DNA of 61,391 nucleotides from Actinocorallia populi. GTDB taxonomy: Bacteria; Actinomycetota; Actinomycetes; Streptosporangiales; Streptosporangiaceae. The notes under the pieces are model-generated. The model worked only from the letters and a program-made list of their open reading frames with translations, searched no databases and was not told where the DNA came from. Positions 16,153-24,207 of the stretch are shown here, piece after piece. Location: NCBI RefSeq assembly GCF_002995495.1, contig NZ_PVZV01000016.1, forward strand, positions 1-61,391, read 5' to 3'. The number at the start of each line of letters is the position of its first letter. Position 1 is the stretch's first letter. The position numbers and the translations under genes were made by a program.

Positions 16153-16583
16153 CGGTTCTGGGCGCGGGGTCCCAGATTTCCCGGGTCGAGGAGGACCGGA
16201 ACGCGCCGTAGCGACACCACGCATCCGAACCCGCATCGTTTGTGCCAGCAGGGCGCGTCCAGGCGTCCAGTCCAGGCGTCCAGCGTGTCCAGTCCAAGCG
16301 TCCGGGCGTCCAGCGTGTCCAGTCCGGGCGTCCAGCGTGTCCGCGGGGTCGTCCAGGCCGTCCACTCTCACGTCCAACAGAACCCCTCTCCTGGACTCTC
16401 CTGCAGACTCTCCTCATTCCTCCTGGACTTTCCTCTGGACTCCACTCCTGCTGGTCAGCGGACTCTCCTCGCGCCCTTGGACTGACCGCTGGACTCTCCT
16501 GGACTCCTGTCGTCCAGTCATCCAGAGGAGAGTCCAGGAGGGGCGGTTTCAAAAATCCGACCTCGTCCGAGGCGTCCAGGCCT
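16153..16583. other. Gene-free repeat tract between kinase and recombinase genes
   Basis: No credible gene. Mostly short GTCCAG/CTGGAC repeats (separate entry), which make all frames open but of low complexity. Kinase and recombinase genes converge here. Confidence 0.6.
16255..16530. repeat. Short GTCCAG repeats that switch orientation
   Basis: The left half (16255-16375) has about a dozen GTCCAG or GTCCGGG units, often as GGCGTCCAG or CGTGTCCAG. The right half (16385-16530) has the inverted form, CTGGACTCTCCT and CTGGACTTTCC. The whole tract can fold back on itself. Its role may be protein binding, termination between convergent genes, or a replication feature. Confidence 0.7.
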
Positions 16584-17807
16584 TCAGCGGGACTCGATGG
16601 CGATCATGTGCTTGGGGACGCCGCCGATGCTCACGGCTGCGGCGCGGTCGTCCGCGGTGAGCTGCTTCTGGTCGGCTTCGGGTACGAGGTGGACGTAAGG
16701 GGTGCGCTCCATGCGCTGCAGCGCCTCGTCGACGGCCTGGCGGTCGGCGCCGTTCAGCAGGGTGCGGATCCGCGTCAGGTAGATCCAGTCCAAGGGTTGG
16801 CGGGCCAGCGTCCAGTAGGCGTCGTGGATGCGGCGCTCGATGTCGCCGGCGTCGTCTGGCTGCTGCGCAGTGATGTCGACAACCTGGGCGGCTTCGACGG
16901 CCAGGGCGACGTGCTCGGCCTGCGGCGGGGCCTGGACGGGATCGGCCGGTGCGGCGGTCGCAGCGTCGTGGTCGCGCAGCATCCGCATGACGGTGGCGGG
17001 GGAGGGGTGCTGGCCGCGCTTCTTTCCCTTGGTGATGACAAGCTGGGCGGCGATCTCGCGCAGGCTCTTGCCCTGGCCGCGCAGGTGCAGCGCCATCGAC
17101 AGCATCGCCTCATCGCCGACGGCGGCGCCGCCGATGGTCTTGCCGCGGGCGCGTGCGGACTCGTGCCCTTCCAGGGTGCGCTCGCGGATGTACTCGCGCT
17201 CCATCCCCGACAGGGCCGCCAGGACGGTGAAGACGATGCCGCCCGGGTCGTGGCTGCCCTGCAGCTCTCCGGTGAGGAACTGCAGGGCGACGCCGTAGGA
17301 GCGCAGCTGCTCGGCCAGCTCGGCGAGCTGCAGGCCGCGGCCGAGCCGCTTGTGCTCGTGGACCACGAAGGTGACGTCCAAGCCTGAGGTGCGCAGCTCC
17401 CGCGCCCACTCCACAGCCTTGTCGAGTTCGGGCCGCTGGGCGGCGCGGGTGGAGACCTTCTCGGTGAACACCTTGGTGACGCCGGCGGCCTTGAGCGAGT
17501 CGAGCTGGGGGTTCAGGGATTGGCGGGCGGTGGAGGCGCGGGCGTAGCCGATCCGCACGTGCCCGGCCGACCGGGTGTCGGCGGCCGCGGGGCGGGGCAG
17601 CTCGATCCACAGCGTCCCGGGCTTGCGCACCGGCGGGACCGGAACGTTGAGCGCCTTGGCGAGCGAGGGCACGAGCCGGAACCGCGCGGTGTGGTACTGC
17701 GCGGCCACCTTCCCCTTCCCGGTCCGGCAGGGAGAGCCGGCCGGGGCCGCGCACGAGGACATCGGGCAGTCGTTCGCCTCGACCAGGAGGTGGTTGTCGT
17801 CGCTCAT
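16584..17807 (-). CDS. Serine recombinase with N-terminal Zn-binding domain
   Basis: 407 residues from ATG 17807 (GGGG upstream; a 30-nt longer start exists). The N-terminus has CPMSSCAAPAGSPC (Cys14, 19, 27) with a later His39, as in the small zinc-binding domains on actinobacterial plasmid proteins. The resolvase domain begins about residue 84 with RIGYARAST (catalytic Ser about 92) and continues through RPELDKAVEWAREL and VVHEHKRLGRGLQLAEL to AALSGMEREYIRERTLEG. An HTH region (LREIAAQLVITKG, SPATVMRML) follows at about 230-275, then a long C-terminal extension. It is probably a multimer resolvase or invertase acting at the adjacent site. Confidence 0.88.
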   Translation of the reverse strand: MSDDNHLLVEANDCPMSSCAAPAGSPCRTGKGKVAAQYHTARFRLVPSLAKALNVPVPPVRKPGTLWIELPRPAAADTRSAGHVRIGYARASTARQSLNPQLDSLKAAGVTKVFTEKVSTRAAQRPELDKAVEWARELRTSGLDVTFVVHEHKRLGRGLQLAELAEQLRSYGVALQFLTGELQGSHDPGGIVFTVLAALSGMEREYIRERTLEGHESARARGKTIGGAAVGDEAMLSMALHLRGQGKSLREIAAQLVITKGKKRGQHPSPATVMRMLRDHDAATAAPADPVQAPPQAEHVALAVEAAQVVDITAQQPDDAGDIERRIHDAYWTLARQPLDWIYLTRIRTLLNGADRQAVDEALQRMERTPYVHLVPEADQKQLTADDRAAAVSIGGVPKHMIAIESR

Positions 17808-17817
17808 GCCCCCGATC

Positions 17818-17939
17818 GTTTCATGTGTGTGTTTCAATCGTCAATCTATTTGAAACGACTCATGAAACGGTTTCGGGGTGCGTTCGCCCTGTTCGCGCTT
17901 CACCGTTCGGGGTGTTTCATAGGCGATCGCTTATGAAAC
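17818..17939. promoter_or_regulatory. res: Putative res/operator site upstream of the serine recombinase
   Basis: Multiple GTTTCA/TGAAAC half-sites. Two 26-bp dyads lie at 17831-17856 (GTTTCAA...TTTGAAAC) and 17914-17939 (GTTTCATA...TATGAAAC, with one mismatched pair). An 11-bp GAAACGGTTTC lies between them (17864-17874), and one more half-site is at 17818. The arrangement resembles the multi-subsite res of resolvases and would also allow autorepression. Confidence 0.65.
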
Positions 17940-18048
17940 ATCGCCTGGTCGTTGCTAGACGGGGTAGTCGGGGGTTCCCGCTGGGTCGCGGTCGCCCTTT
18001 CGGCCTGTCGTTGTCTCTTTCCGGCTTACGAGGAGGCGGTCTTCGTAA

Positions 18049-19121
18049 TGGTGGTGGGTGCGGTGGCAGCGATCGAGTCCACTCGCGGCCTGCTGGTCGC
18101 CTGCCTGCGCGCTACCGGCCGGACCGCCTACGCGATCAACCCGCTCGCAGTCGCTCGCTACCGCGAACGCCACACCGTCGCCCGGTCGGAATCCGACCAC
18201 GCCGACGCACTGACCTTGGCGAACATCCTGCGAGATGACACCCAGTACCATCGGCCGCTGCCTCAGGACTCCGAACTCGTCCAGGCCATCGCGATCTTGG
18301 CCGGTGCCAGCAGGACGCCTCCTGGCACCGGCAGCAGCTCGCCAACCAGTTCCGCTCGCTCCTGCGCGAGTACTTTCCGGCGGCCCTCGCGGCGTTCCAG
18401 CTGAAGAACATCGGCCTGACCAGCCGGGAGGCCCGCGCCGTCCTGGCCGTCGCGCCGACCCCGAACCGGGCCGCGAAGCTGACCAAGCAGCGGCTCATCA
18501 CCGTCCTGCGCTGCTCGGGCCGGGAACGGAACCTCCAAGCCTGGGCCGACCGGCTGCACGAGGTCTTCCGCGAGCCGCAGACGCGGCAACTGCCGATGGT
18601 CAAGAACGCCTTCGGCACGCAGGCCCTGGCCCTGGTCCTCCAGCTCGACGCCGCCTGCCAGGCCGTTGACCAGCTTGCCGAGACCACGGCCGAGACCTTC
18701 GCCCCAGCATCCCGACGCCGAGATCATCACCAGCTTCCCAGGCCTTGGCGATCTCAACGGCGCCCGCGTCCTGGCCGAGCTCGGCGACGACCGCGACCGA
18801 TTCACCGACGCACGATCAGTGAAGGCCTACGCTGGCTCCGCGCCCATCACCCTGGCATCGGGCAAGAGCTATGTCGTCCACCACCGCAAGGTCAAAAACC
18901 AGCGACTCGCGGCCGCGGGCTTCGTCTGGGCCTTCGCCTCGCTGCGGTCGGCAGGTCCACGCGCCCACTACGACCACCGGCACGCCATCGGCAACCGGCA
19001 CTCCAGCGCCCTGCGCAACACTTTCAGCCGAACGCTCGGATGCCTCCACCACTGCCTTCAGACCGGGCAGCTCTACGACGAGAACGCCGCGTTCGGCATC
19101 CGTCTCCAGGCCGCAGCTTGA
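18049..19121 (+). pseudogene. IS110-family transposase remnant, frameshifted and 5'-truncated
   Basis: The reading passes through three phases. 18049-18300 gives AIESTRGLLVACLRATGRTAYAINPLAVARYRERH (typical IS110 DEDD domain). About 18310-18705 continues in another phase with LREYFPAALAAFQLKNIGL. About 18705-19121 continues with DAEIITSFPGLGDLNGARVLAELGD and YAGSAPIT, the transposase-20 domain with its Ser. The N-terminal about 60 residues, including the first catalytic Asp, are missing. At least two frameshifts make it inactive. No clear ends were found. Confidence 0.85.
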
Positions 19122-19425
19122 CGGCTTAGAGAGATCGGATGTCTGGTTGCACAAGTCTTGTCGATACCCCGAAGTGAACAAGCTGCCCCGCGCCGGGTTC
19201 GCGGCATTGGCTCATCCCACTGGCCCTCCTCCCGCATCGACATTCTCCCTTACCCCTCGCCGCGAGGTTCACGCTTCGTTGCTTACATAAGATCTATGCG
19301 ACCTTCGCGAATATACGACAAAGACACGAGAAGGCGGGTTTGTGGGGGTGACCAGGTGGAACTCCCATTATGACGGAACAAAAGCCTCTCTCATAGCGAG
19401 AGAGTTGAATTACTCAGGGGAGAAT
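19122..19425. other. Intergenic region upstream of the repeat-protein gene
   Basis: No gene supported. The composition is less GC-rich than the surroundings (e.g. around 19270-19420), suggesting a promoter/leader for the 19426 gene and a junction between the IS110 remnant and the protease locus. Confidence 0.4.
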
Positions 19426-20094
19426 ATGGCAAGCGCAACCACGCAAAAAAGCGCACCTTCGTTTTCCGACTACGGATCGCAGATCCATTCCGGCCAAACT
19501 GCTCAGCAGATGGATCCGGCCAGTCTCTTCCCGCTCCTGGAGAAACTCTTCAGTCTCTTCCAGCAGCAGGGCCCCTCGGGACAGGTCGGAACGATGGGCA
19601 CCACCTCCGGCGGGGGCCAGGTAGACCCGGCCGGTCTCCTCCCGCTCCTGGAGAAACTCTTCAGTCTCTTCCAGCAGCAGGGCCCCTCGGGACAGGTCGG
19701 AACGATGGGCACCACCTCCGGCGGGGGCCAGGTAGACCCGGCCGGTCTCCTCCCGCTCCTGGAGAAACTCTTCAGTCTCTTCCAGCAGCAGGGCCCCTCG
19801 GGACAGGTCGGAACGATGGGCACCACCTCCGGCGGGGGCCAGGTAGACCCGGCCTGGTTCATCCCAGTCCTCACGGGAATCCTCAGTCTCTTCCAGCAGC
19901 AGGGCCCCTCGGGACAGGTCAGGCCCATGGGCACCACCTCGGGCGGGGGACAGGTGGACCCGGCTGCCTGGTTCATCCCAATCATCGCGGGAATTCTCAG
20001 CCTTCTGCAGCAGCAGGGTCCGTCAGGGCAGGTCGCCCCGTCCTCGCTCTTCGGTCCCAACATGTGGGGATGCCCGCCTTGGGCGCGGGCGTGA
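19426..20094 (+). CDS. Repeat protein with five amphipathic 37-residue units
   Basis: 222 residues, with AGGGGAG before ATG 19426. After a polar N-terminus (about 30 residues) come five 37-residue units. Each has an amphipathic/hydrophobic helix (PAGLLPLLEKLFSLFQQQ, or the more apolar PAWFIPVLTGILSLFQQQ in units 4-5) followed by a Gly/Ser linker (GPSGQVGTMGTTSGGGQV). Units 1-3 are nearly identical at DNA level (period 111 bp). No signal peptide. It is the first gene of a five-gene set with a subtilisin-like protease. It may be a membrane-active or scaffold protein, possibly a protease substrate; this is inference. Confidence 0.65.
   Translation: MASATTQKSAPSFSDYGSQIHSGQTAQQMDPASLFPLLEKLFSLFQQQGPSGQVGTMGTTSGGGQVDPAGLLPLLEKLFSLFQQQGPSGQVGTMGTTSGGGQVDPAGLLPLLEKLFSLFQQQGPSGQVGTMGTTSGGGQVDPAWFIPVLTGILSLFQQQGPSGQVRPMGTTSGGGQVDPAAWFIPIIAGILSLLQQQGPSGQVAPSSLFGPNMWGCPPWARA
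19570..19902 (+). repeat. 111-bp tandem repeats within the 19426 gene
   Basis: The marker GGCCCCTCGG recurs at 19570, 19681 and 19792, an exact 111-bp period. A more diverged copy continues the array beyond 19900. The near identity implies recent expansion or gene conversion. Confidence 0.85.
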
Positions 20095-20139
20095 CGGTGG
20101 CGAGGTGTTCGCTGCTGGGATTGTGAGGCGAGGCGGAAG

Positions 20140-20430
20140 ATGACCTCAAAGATGTCCGACCTATATACCATGGCCGGTTCTGTTGGTGACGGTGCGGTGC
20201 CCTTCGGCGATCAGTCAAAGGCGCAGAGTCGCATCGTCCTGGAGGGCGTCAACAACTGGCTACAGAGGACGGTTCCGCAGAGGCCGCAGTTCGCCGGACT
20301 CGTTCCGGTGGCGCTGGGGGCGGTACGGCTATACCGGGCTCAGAAATATCAGGAGTCGCTCTACCTCGCCCAGAGCATCGCGAAGATACTCGAGTATCTC
20401 GGCGAATCGGTCCCCGTTGAAGATGGGTAG
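20140..20430 (+). CDS. Small hypothetical protein (96 aa) of the protease locus
   Basis: A helical protein: the N-terminal 30 residues are polar, then RIVLEGVNNWLQRTVPQRP, a short hydrophobic segment (FAGLVPVALGAVRLY) and a Tyr/Leu-rich helix (YQESLYLAQSIAKILEYL). AGGCGGAAG precedes the ATG. The 3' end overlaps the next gene by 8 nt, which suggests translational coupling. I do not recognise it. Confidence 0.6.
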   Translation: MTSKMSDLYTMAGSVGDGAVPFGDQSKAQSRIVLEGVNNWLQRTVPQRPQFAGLVPVALGAVRLYRAQKYQESLYLAQSIAKILEYLGESVPVEDG

Positions 20431-20689
20431 TTCATCTGGCTCCGGACCGGCCGCAGGCCGGTCCGGAGGCACTCGATATGTCATGCGTGATGCGGACCAC
20501 GGTCCTTCCATCCTGCTGGCTCAGGCAGCCGAATCTCTCGCCGCGGACCCCGAGGTCAGGTTCATACGTGCGATCGGTAACCCCGACGCACCGGTCCTGC
20601 TGGTTCTGGAGACCTCTCCCGCCCACGCCGAGGTGCTGCGGCGGAGATTCGGGAGAGACCTCGAGATCGAAGAGGACCAGATCATATGA
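20423..20689 (+). CDS. Free-standing protease-prodomain-like small protein
   Basis: 88 residues. After a Gly/Ser-rich start, residues 19-86 (RYVMRDAD ... LAADPEVRFIR ... PVLLVLETSPAHAEVLRRRF ... LEIEEDQ) match by pattern the N-terminal region of the downstream protease, residues 42-130 (RYMVKALP ... LESDPNVEVKQR ... DLLVCEMEVDYAKTLRQSL ... VRIETDR). Subtilisin prodomains (I9-like) fold the enzyme and inhibit it, so this looks like a separately encoded prodomain or inhibitor. It overlaps the upstream gene by 8 nt and lies 46 nt before the protease gene. An internal ATG at 20483 is an alternative start. Confidence 0.6.
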   Translation: MGSSSGSGPAAGRSGGTRYVMRDADHGPSILLAQAAESLAADPEVRFIRAIGNPDAPVLLVLETSPAHAEVLRRRFGRDLEIEEDQII

Positions 20690-20735
20690 ATTCCGATCAT
20701 GTGACCAGTTGAATTTCTAGCACAAGGGAAATCCC

Positions 20736-22616
20736 ATGACTGACAGGGATAAGAAAGAAAGCAGCAAGCCGACGGGTCGGCCGCGCGGCCGAGCGAAGCC
20801 CTCCGAGGCGAACGAAGCGAAGCCTTCCGAGGCGGGCGAGCTGGCCTCCCGCCCTCAGCGCTACATGGTCAAGGCCCTGCCGGCGGCGCAGCTCACGCCG
20901 ATGGGGGTGAACGTACCTCCCTTGAGCCCGTCCGCCCTGTTCCAGATGCTCGAGTCCGATCCGAACGTCGAGGTGAAGCAGCGTCTGGCACCGTCTCGCA
21001 TCACCCCTTTCGGTACGGGCGAGATGCCCGGCACGGATCTCCTGGTCTGCGAGATGGAGGTCGACTACGCCAAGACGCTGCGCCAGTCGCTCCCGCAGGT
21101 GCGCATCGAGACCGACCGGCTGCTCTCCTACGCCCAGGCGCCCGTCATCTCGGAGAGTCGATCCGCCGGGCCACTGCAGCCGCTCGGCCTGCACCTCACC
21201 GTCACTTTTCTGGTCCGTGGCACCAGAGGGGAGCCTCTGCCGGCCGCAACGGTCATCGTCGTGGGGCACCAGGGCTTTTCCCAGGGGGTTACGGGAAATG
21301 ACGGACGGACATCGATAACTCTCATCGGGGAGACTCCGCAATCAATTAAGTATGTCCAGTTCCTGCCGGCTGAAGGGTACTGGAGCCTCCAGGTGAACCG
21401 CCCCTCCCTGGCGGTGGGGCAGGACAATATCGTCTCCCTGAAAAGAAGCATTTCGGATACGTTTCCCGGCTTTCCGGAGCAGCGGATGTTCAGCTGGGGC
21501 GCGCAGGCCATGTCGCTGGACCGCATAAGTCCGACCCTGCGCGGCAAAGGCGTCAAGATCGCCATCGTCGACTCGGGGGTGGACGTCCAGCACCCCATTT
21601 TGGGCCGTGTCACCGCAGGTGTCGACCTCGTCGATCACGCACCCCGAGGATGGGCCGTGGACATCGTCCGGCACGGCTCCCACTGCGCCGGCGTGATCAC
21701 CGGCACCGGGGAAGAGGGGATCTACGGCTTCGTCTCGGAGGCGGAGGTCCATGCCTGCAAGATCTTCCCGGGTGGCTACTTCAGTGATCTCGTCGCCGCC
21801 GTCTATTACTGCATCGACCAGCAGATCGATGTGATGAACTTCAGCCTCGGCGCCCAGGGGTTCTCCTCCGACGTCGCGGAAGCGATCGCTGCGGCTCGGC
21901 AGGCGGGGGTGGCCTGTATAGCCGCAACGGGCAACACCGCCGGCGCGGTCAGCTTCCCTGGGAACTTGCCGGATGTGCTGTCGGTGGCGGCCATCGGCAA
22001 GATCGGCACCTACCCCAAGGAGAGCACCCACGCCGGCGAGGTGCTGGGCCAGGCGAATTCCGAGGGCTACTTCGCCGCGAAGTTCTCCTGCCACGGGCCG
22101 GAGGTCGATGTCTGCGCACCGGGTGTGGCGGTCCTGTCGTCGGTGCCCGACGGCGGCTACGCCGTCTGGGACGGGACTTCCATGGCAGCCCCCCATGTCA
22201 CGGGGCTAGCCGCACTCGTGCTCTCGGCTCGCGATGAGTTCCGCAGCGCATACGCCCGCCGCGATGCCCGCCGTGTCGACCGGCTGTTCCAGGTCCTGAA
22301 GGAAAGCTGCACCCCGATCGATCTCGGCGACCCGCACCGGACCGGTGCGGGGATGCCCGACGCCCTGCGCGCCCTAGAGCCCGTATCCCCGTCGTTCGCA
22401 TCGCCGAACGACAATATCCGCCAACTGCTGGAACAACTCCTCAAGGCCCTGTCCTCGGGGGGTTCGGGAGGTGTCGCCCCAGCGTCGACTGCGTCTTCAC
22501 TTTCCGCCCCTGCCCCCCTCGAAGAGGAGACCGACGTGCGGCGCACACTGAGGCAGCTGAACGAGGAGGTGTACGCCGCAGGCCTCAATGGCTACGGTCC
22601 GGACCCGCTCCTCTGA
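20736..22616 (+). CDS. Subtilisin-like (S8) serine protease without signal peptide
   Basis: 626 residues. The catalytic triad is visible: Asp279 (IAIVDSGVD), His313 (VRHGSHCAG) and Ser482 (DGTSMAAPH), with oxyanion Asn400 (ATGN). Order: polar N-terminus 1-40, prodomain-like region 42-135, an Ig-like/carboxypeptidase-regulatory domain about 150-237 (TVTFLVRGTRGEPLPAATV ... GNDGRTSI), the protease core 265-510, then a low-complexity tail. The N-terminus is highly charged (MTDRDKKESSK) with no secretion signal, so it may act in the cytoplasm or leave by another route. ATG start with AGGGAAAT upstream. A small gene upstream encodes a prodomain-like partner. Confidence 0.9.
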   Translation: MTDRDKKESSKPTGRPRGRAKPSEANEAKPSEAGELASRPQRYMVKALPAAQLTPMGVNVPPLSPSALFQMLESDPNVEVKQRLAPSRITPFGTGEMPGTDLLVCEMEVDYAKTLRQSLPQVRIETDRLLSYAQAPVISESRSAGPLQPLGLHLTVTFLVRGTRGEPLPAATVIVVGHQGFSQGVTGNDGRTSITLIGETPQSIKYVQFLPAEGYWSLQVNRPSLAVGQDNIVSLKRSISDTFPGFPEQRMFSWGAQAMSLDRISPTLRGKGVKIAIVDSGVDVQHPILGRVTAGVDLVDHAPRGWAVDIVRHGSHCAGVITGTGEEGIYGFVSEAEVHACKIFPGGYFSDLVAAVYYCIDQQIDVMNFSLGAQGFSSDVAEAIAAARQAGVACIAATGNTAGAVSFPGNLPDVLSVAAIGKIGTYPKESTHAGEVLGQANSEGYFAAKFSCHGPEVDVCAPGVAVLSSVPDGGYAVWDGTSMAAPHVTGLAALVLSARDEFRSAYARRDARRVDRLFQVLKESCTPIDLGDPHRTGAGMPDALRALEPVSPSFASPNDNIRQLLEQLLKALSSGGSGGVAPASTASSLSAPAPLEEETDVRRTLRQLNEEVYAAGLNGYGPDPLL

Positions 22617-22758
22617 CGGCCAGGCAGGACGCTCCCGCCCGGGGAAACCCGGGCCCTGCCCCCGCACTCGCCGGTTCACTCACCCGGAGACTCGCAGTCC
22701 GGCCGTCCGGCTCATCGAATTCATCAAGCCTCCGTTTGCATTGATAGATGGAGATTCC

Positions 22759-23847
22759 ATGAGTGACGGGCATGCCTATTTCTTCAAGAAGAACCGCTAC
22801 CTCCGCTACAACATCGCCAACGACGCTGTAGACGTAGGGCCCACCGAAATCGCCAACTTCTGGCCCGCCCTCCCCGCAGAATTCCAAGCCAACCTAGACG
22901 CCACGATCAACTGGGGCGACGGGCATGCCTATTTCTTCAAGAAGAACCGCTACCTCCGCTACAACATCGCCAACGACGCTGTAGACGTAGGGCCCACCGA
23001 AATCGCCAACTTCTGGCCCGCCCTCCCCGCAGAATTCCAAGCCAACCTAGACGCCACGATCAACTGGGGCGACGGGCATGCCTATTTCTTCAAGAAGAAC
23101 CGCTACCTCCGCTACAACATCGCCAACGACGCTGTAGACGTAGGGCCCACCGAAATCGCCAACTTCTGGCCCGCCCTCCCCGCAGAATTCCAAGCCAACC
23201 TAGACGCCACGATCAACTGGAGCTGGGTCGACCGCTGGCAACTACTCGACATCGACCGGCGCTTCCTCTACGTCATGGAACGACTCGTCGAACGCTACGG
23301 ATACACCGTGAACGGAGCAGCCGGGCTCGCCGGGAACCTCGGGGCCGAGTCCGGTGTGGTCCCTTCCCGTGTCGAAGGGAGCCATGCCGATACTCCGATG
23401 CGCTCCAAGAACTTCCAGGGCGTGATGACCGACCATGAACCAGATGACATCATGAACCGCAACGCCGCCGCGCACATCGGTCCCGCGCTGCCCGGCATCG
23501 GCCTCGCCCAATGGACCTCTGGCAGCCGACGCGCCAAACTCTTCACCCATCCATTCGGCGGAAGCGGTCTCGGCGCCCGCGTGATCTTCAATATGGACGC
23601 CCAGCTCGACTACCTCGCCCATGAACTGACATCCGGTTTCTCCGGCGTCCGAGCCGTCCTCATCAACCCCGCGGTGACGGTGAACGCCGCCTGCGACGAG
23701 GTCGTTTACAACTTCGAGGTCCCCGGGGCAATCCTGGAGAACGGGACCAAGCTCCCACGATCTGATCCCCGCGTCCAAAATGTCTTCGCCCAGCGCCGCA
23801 CATGGGCGCAGCATGCTCTGAACGCCTACCATGCCGCTCATCCCTGA
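22759..23847 (+). CDS. Hemopexin-repeat and phage-tail-lysozyme-like protein
   Basis: 362 residues. Three identical 51-residue hemopexin-type units (GHAYFFKKNRYLRYNIAND ... FWPALPAEFQANLDATINW) occupy residues 3-155. A domain from about 175 (FLYVMERLVERYGYTVNGAAGLAGNLGAES ... GIGLAQWTSGSRRAKL) matches the pattern of phage-tail lysozyme/peptidoglycan hydrolase domains, with the Glu in GAES as a likely catalytic residue. GGAG before ATG 22759 decides the start. Lies 142 nt after the protease gene, probably the same locus. No signal peptide. It may be a wall-cleaving effector whose hemopexin units bind a partner. Confidence 0.8.
   Translation: MSDGHAYFFKKNRYLRYNIANDAVDVGPTEIANFWPALPAEFQANLDATINWGDGHAYFFKKNRYLRYNIANDAVDVGPTEIANFWPALPAEFQANLDATINWGDGHAYFFKKNRYLRYNIANDAVDVGPTEIANFWPALPAEFQANLDATINWSWVDRWQLLDIDRRFLYVMERLVERYGYTVNGAAGLAGNLGAESGVVPSRVEGSHADTPMRSKNFQGVMTDHEPDDIMNRNAAAHIGPALPGIGLAQWTSGSRRAKLFTHPFGGSGLGARVIFNMDAQLDYLAHELTSGFSGVRAVLINPAVTVNAACDEVVYNFEVPGAILENGTKLPRSDPRVQNVFAQRRTWAQHALNAYHAAHP
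22764..23222 (+). repeat. Three perfect 153-bp tandem repeats (hemopexin units)
   Basis: GACGGGCATGCC starts recur at 22764 (approximately), 22917 and 23070, and the three units read as identical throughout. Such perfect DNA identity indicates very recent amplification or active homogenisation. Confidence 0.9.
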
Positions 23848-24207
23848 GCGGCGGCGTCCAGTAGGTGCCAGGCATCATCCAGGTGCGCAGCGTCTCCCCG
23901 GCTCGCAAGAAGCGCTGCGGGTCCATGTCCAGGCAGACGCCGTCGGGAGTGCCGATGAGGGGTCCCGGTAGCAATCGCCGAAAATCCAACGGATCTATCT
24001 CTGACCTGCACAGACGGAGCCCTGCCCGAAGGACCGGTGACAGTTCCCCTCGGCGAGTCCGCGCAGGTCAGCGACTACATCGGTGGATTCACGGCCGCTG
24101 CTACCGGGACCTCGACCCGAGCGGAGGGCCCACATGGGCCCAAAATCCACAATGGGTGGATCTTGAACAGCGGCATCTTCCCAGGTGTAGGTGTTGTTGG
24201 ATAAGGA
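23848..24207. other. Intergenic region with a possible gene remnant and a shared element
   Basis: The minus strand at about 23865-23985 reads LLPGPLIGTPDGVCLDMDPQRFL and similar, which looks like a fragment of a lost gene, but nothing identifiable. 24126-24169 is a repeated element also found at 25494-25521 and 30796-30840. Confidence 0.4.
24126..24169 (+). repeat. Shared cassette-boundary-like element, copy A
   Basis: It runs GGCCCACATGGGCCCAAAAT then CCACAATGGGTGGATCTTGA. It matches 30796-30840 over its whole length and 25494-25521 over the first half. It lies 39 nt before a pentapeptide-repeat gene. Confidence 0.7.

Noticed and set aside
16240-16552. CRISPR array in the 16.2-kb repeat tract
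   Set aside because: Units are 6-12 bp with irregular spacing and no uniform spacers; no cas genes in the window.
19426-20094. CRISPR-like 111-bp periodicity
   Set aside because: The periodicity is in-frame protein repeats, conserved throughout with no variable spacers.
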